A stretch of DNA of 64,000 bases. Origin: Candidatus Nitrospira kreftii. GTDB taxonomy: Bacteria; Nitrospirota; Nitrospiria; Nitrospirales; Nitrospiraceae. The stretch lies in NCBI GenBank assembly GCA_014058405.1, contig CP047423.1:3642501-3706500 (forward strand), written 5' to 3'. The position numbers and the translations under genes are program-made. The notes under the pieces are model-generated. The model had not been told where the DNA came from and did no database searches. It was given only the letters and a program-made list of their open reading frames with translations. Positions 63,462 to 64,000 of this stretch are shown here, one piece after another; positions within the stretch are counted from its first letter, which is position 1, and every line of letters begins with the position of its first letter.

Positions 63462-64000
63462 ATCGCTATCATCCCGAAGTCGGCCATCAGCATCTCCTCT
63501 TCCCTTACTGGGAATTACGATGGGAGACCCCGCAGGCATTGGCCCCGAAGTCATTGCCAAAGCTCTATCAGAACCTCGTTTACAGAACGTGTGCCGATCG
63601 ATTGTGATTGGGTCCCTTCCCGTAATGGAGCGAACAGTCAAGGCCTTGAGACTCAAGTTACGCGTATGCCGTATTGATGACCCTATGACCTTACCGCCCC
63701 GCAGAGGAACCGTCGCCGTACTGGACCCGCTGGATGCTCCATTGCGAACATTCAGACCTGGCCGCGCAGCTGCAGAGACTGGTGCTGCATCGGTGGCCTT
63801 CATCAAGAAAGCCGTTGAACTGGCCCAGGTGGGTTGTATCGATGGAATGGTCACAGCCCCCATCAACAAGGAAGCCATCCATATGGCCGGCTATCATTAC
63901 CCAGGCCACACTGAATTGTTGGCGGATCTGACCCAGGCACACGAGTCGGGCATGATGATTGTGGGAGGGCCGTTGCGGATTATGTTCGTGACGACTCATG
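63451..64000 (+). CDS. pdxA: 4-hydroxythreonine-4-phosphate dehydrogenase, 5' part
   Basis: PdxA acts in vitamin B6 (pyridoxal phosphate) synthesis. The visible 183 codons show ITMGDPAGIGPEVIAKAL, GMVTAPINKEAIHMAGY and PGHTELLADLTQ with metal-binding His, and MMIVGGPLRIMFVTTH at the edge. ATG 63451 is used, with about 16 unconserved residues before the family begins. The gene continues past the window end. Confidence 0.93.
   Translation, partial: MPIKSLSSRSRPSASPLPLLGITMGDPAGIGPEVIAKALSEPRLQNVCRSIVIGSLPVMERTVKALRLKLRVCRIDDPMTLPPRRGTVAVLDPLDAPLRTFRPGRAAAETGAASVAFIKKAVELAQVGCIDGMVTAPINKEAIHMAGYHYPGHTELLADLTQAHESGMMIVGGPLRIMFVTTH

Noticed and set aside
1..64000. Search for tRNA, rRNA and CRISPR arrays
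   Set aside because: I saw no T-loop with a matching acceptor arm, no rRNA-like stretches and no regularly spaced repeats. Short isolated GTTCGA-like matches inside genes were not tRNAs.

Overview
The window is a gene-dense, mostly vertically inherited stretch of a Gram-negative chromosome. The best guess is a member of Nitrospirota, Nitrospira-like. This is an inference from moderately GC-rich sequence, many lipoproteins and outer-membrane proteins, an arg-lys gene block, the dapL route to lysine, and a PEP/glycerate gene pair; no rRNA or nitrification marker lies in the window. No rRNA, tRNA, CRISPR array or prophage was seen.

Layout. 1-7.2 kb: a truncated HtrA-type protease gene, yjbQ and an HD-domain gene on the minus strand, then a plus-strand run of a secreted protein, a HIT protein, a TPR/Sel1 protein and a membrane-bound CHASE2 sigma-54 activator. 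7.2-13.3 kb: a DUF3574 lipoprotein, a DUF2235 alpha/beta hydrolase, an OmpA-type coiled-coil protein, gpmA and a zinc-ribbon DUF2628 membrane protein. 13.5-21.6 kb: a tightly packed amino-acid operon argD-argF-argG-argH, a small LptM-like lipoprotein gene, then lysA-dapA-dapB. 21.59-22.91 kb: a complete ISL3-family insertion sequence with imperfect terminal inverted repeats and a perfect 8-bp target duplication, placed just after dapB.

23-36 kb: a 50-residue zinc-ribbon gene, a YHS-like protein, a BamE-like lipoprotein, fsa/tal, a family 5 uracil-DNA glycosylase, an MltD-like transglycosylase, glycerate kinase plus an RPH-like PEP-synthase relative, rmuC-mazG-like-PilZ, then folK-panC and dapL on the minus strand. 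36-43 kb: a glutamine amidotransferase, methyltransferases, several unknown genes and a BNR-propeller lipoprotein.

42.9-45.8 kb is the accessory part: a higBA toxin-antitoxin pair, a truncated HTH antitoxin, and two AT-richer genes. The first gene encodes a helical protein with a glycine-rich hydrophobic segment and the second a TIR-like protein with a beta-rich tail. This pair is the best candidate for an undescribed immune module.

46-64 kb: a TSUP permease, a CrtC/AttH-type lipocalin protein, a Lon-N protein with an ABC-2 exporter, a SirB1-like protein, an MBL hydrolase, a metallophosphoesterase, truD, a two-gene split version of the cyanobacterial AgrE/ArgZ arginine-catabolic enzyme, an outer-membrane barrel, gpsA-larB, larC, a Na/Ca exchanger and the start of pdxA.

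Functional links: argF, argG and argH plus the arginine dihydrolase could form an ornithine-ammonia cycle. dapA, dapB, dapL and lysA cover most of a DapL-type lysine pathway. Glycerate kinase and the PEP-synthase relative may connect glycerate to PEP metabolism. larB and larC point to nickel-pincer cofactor synthesis.
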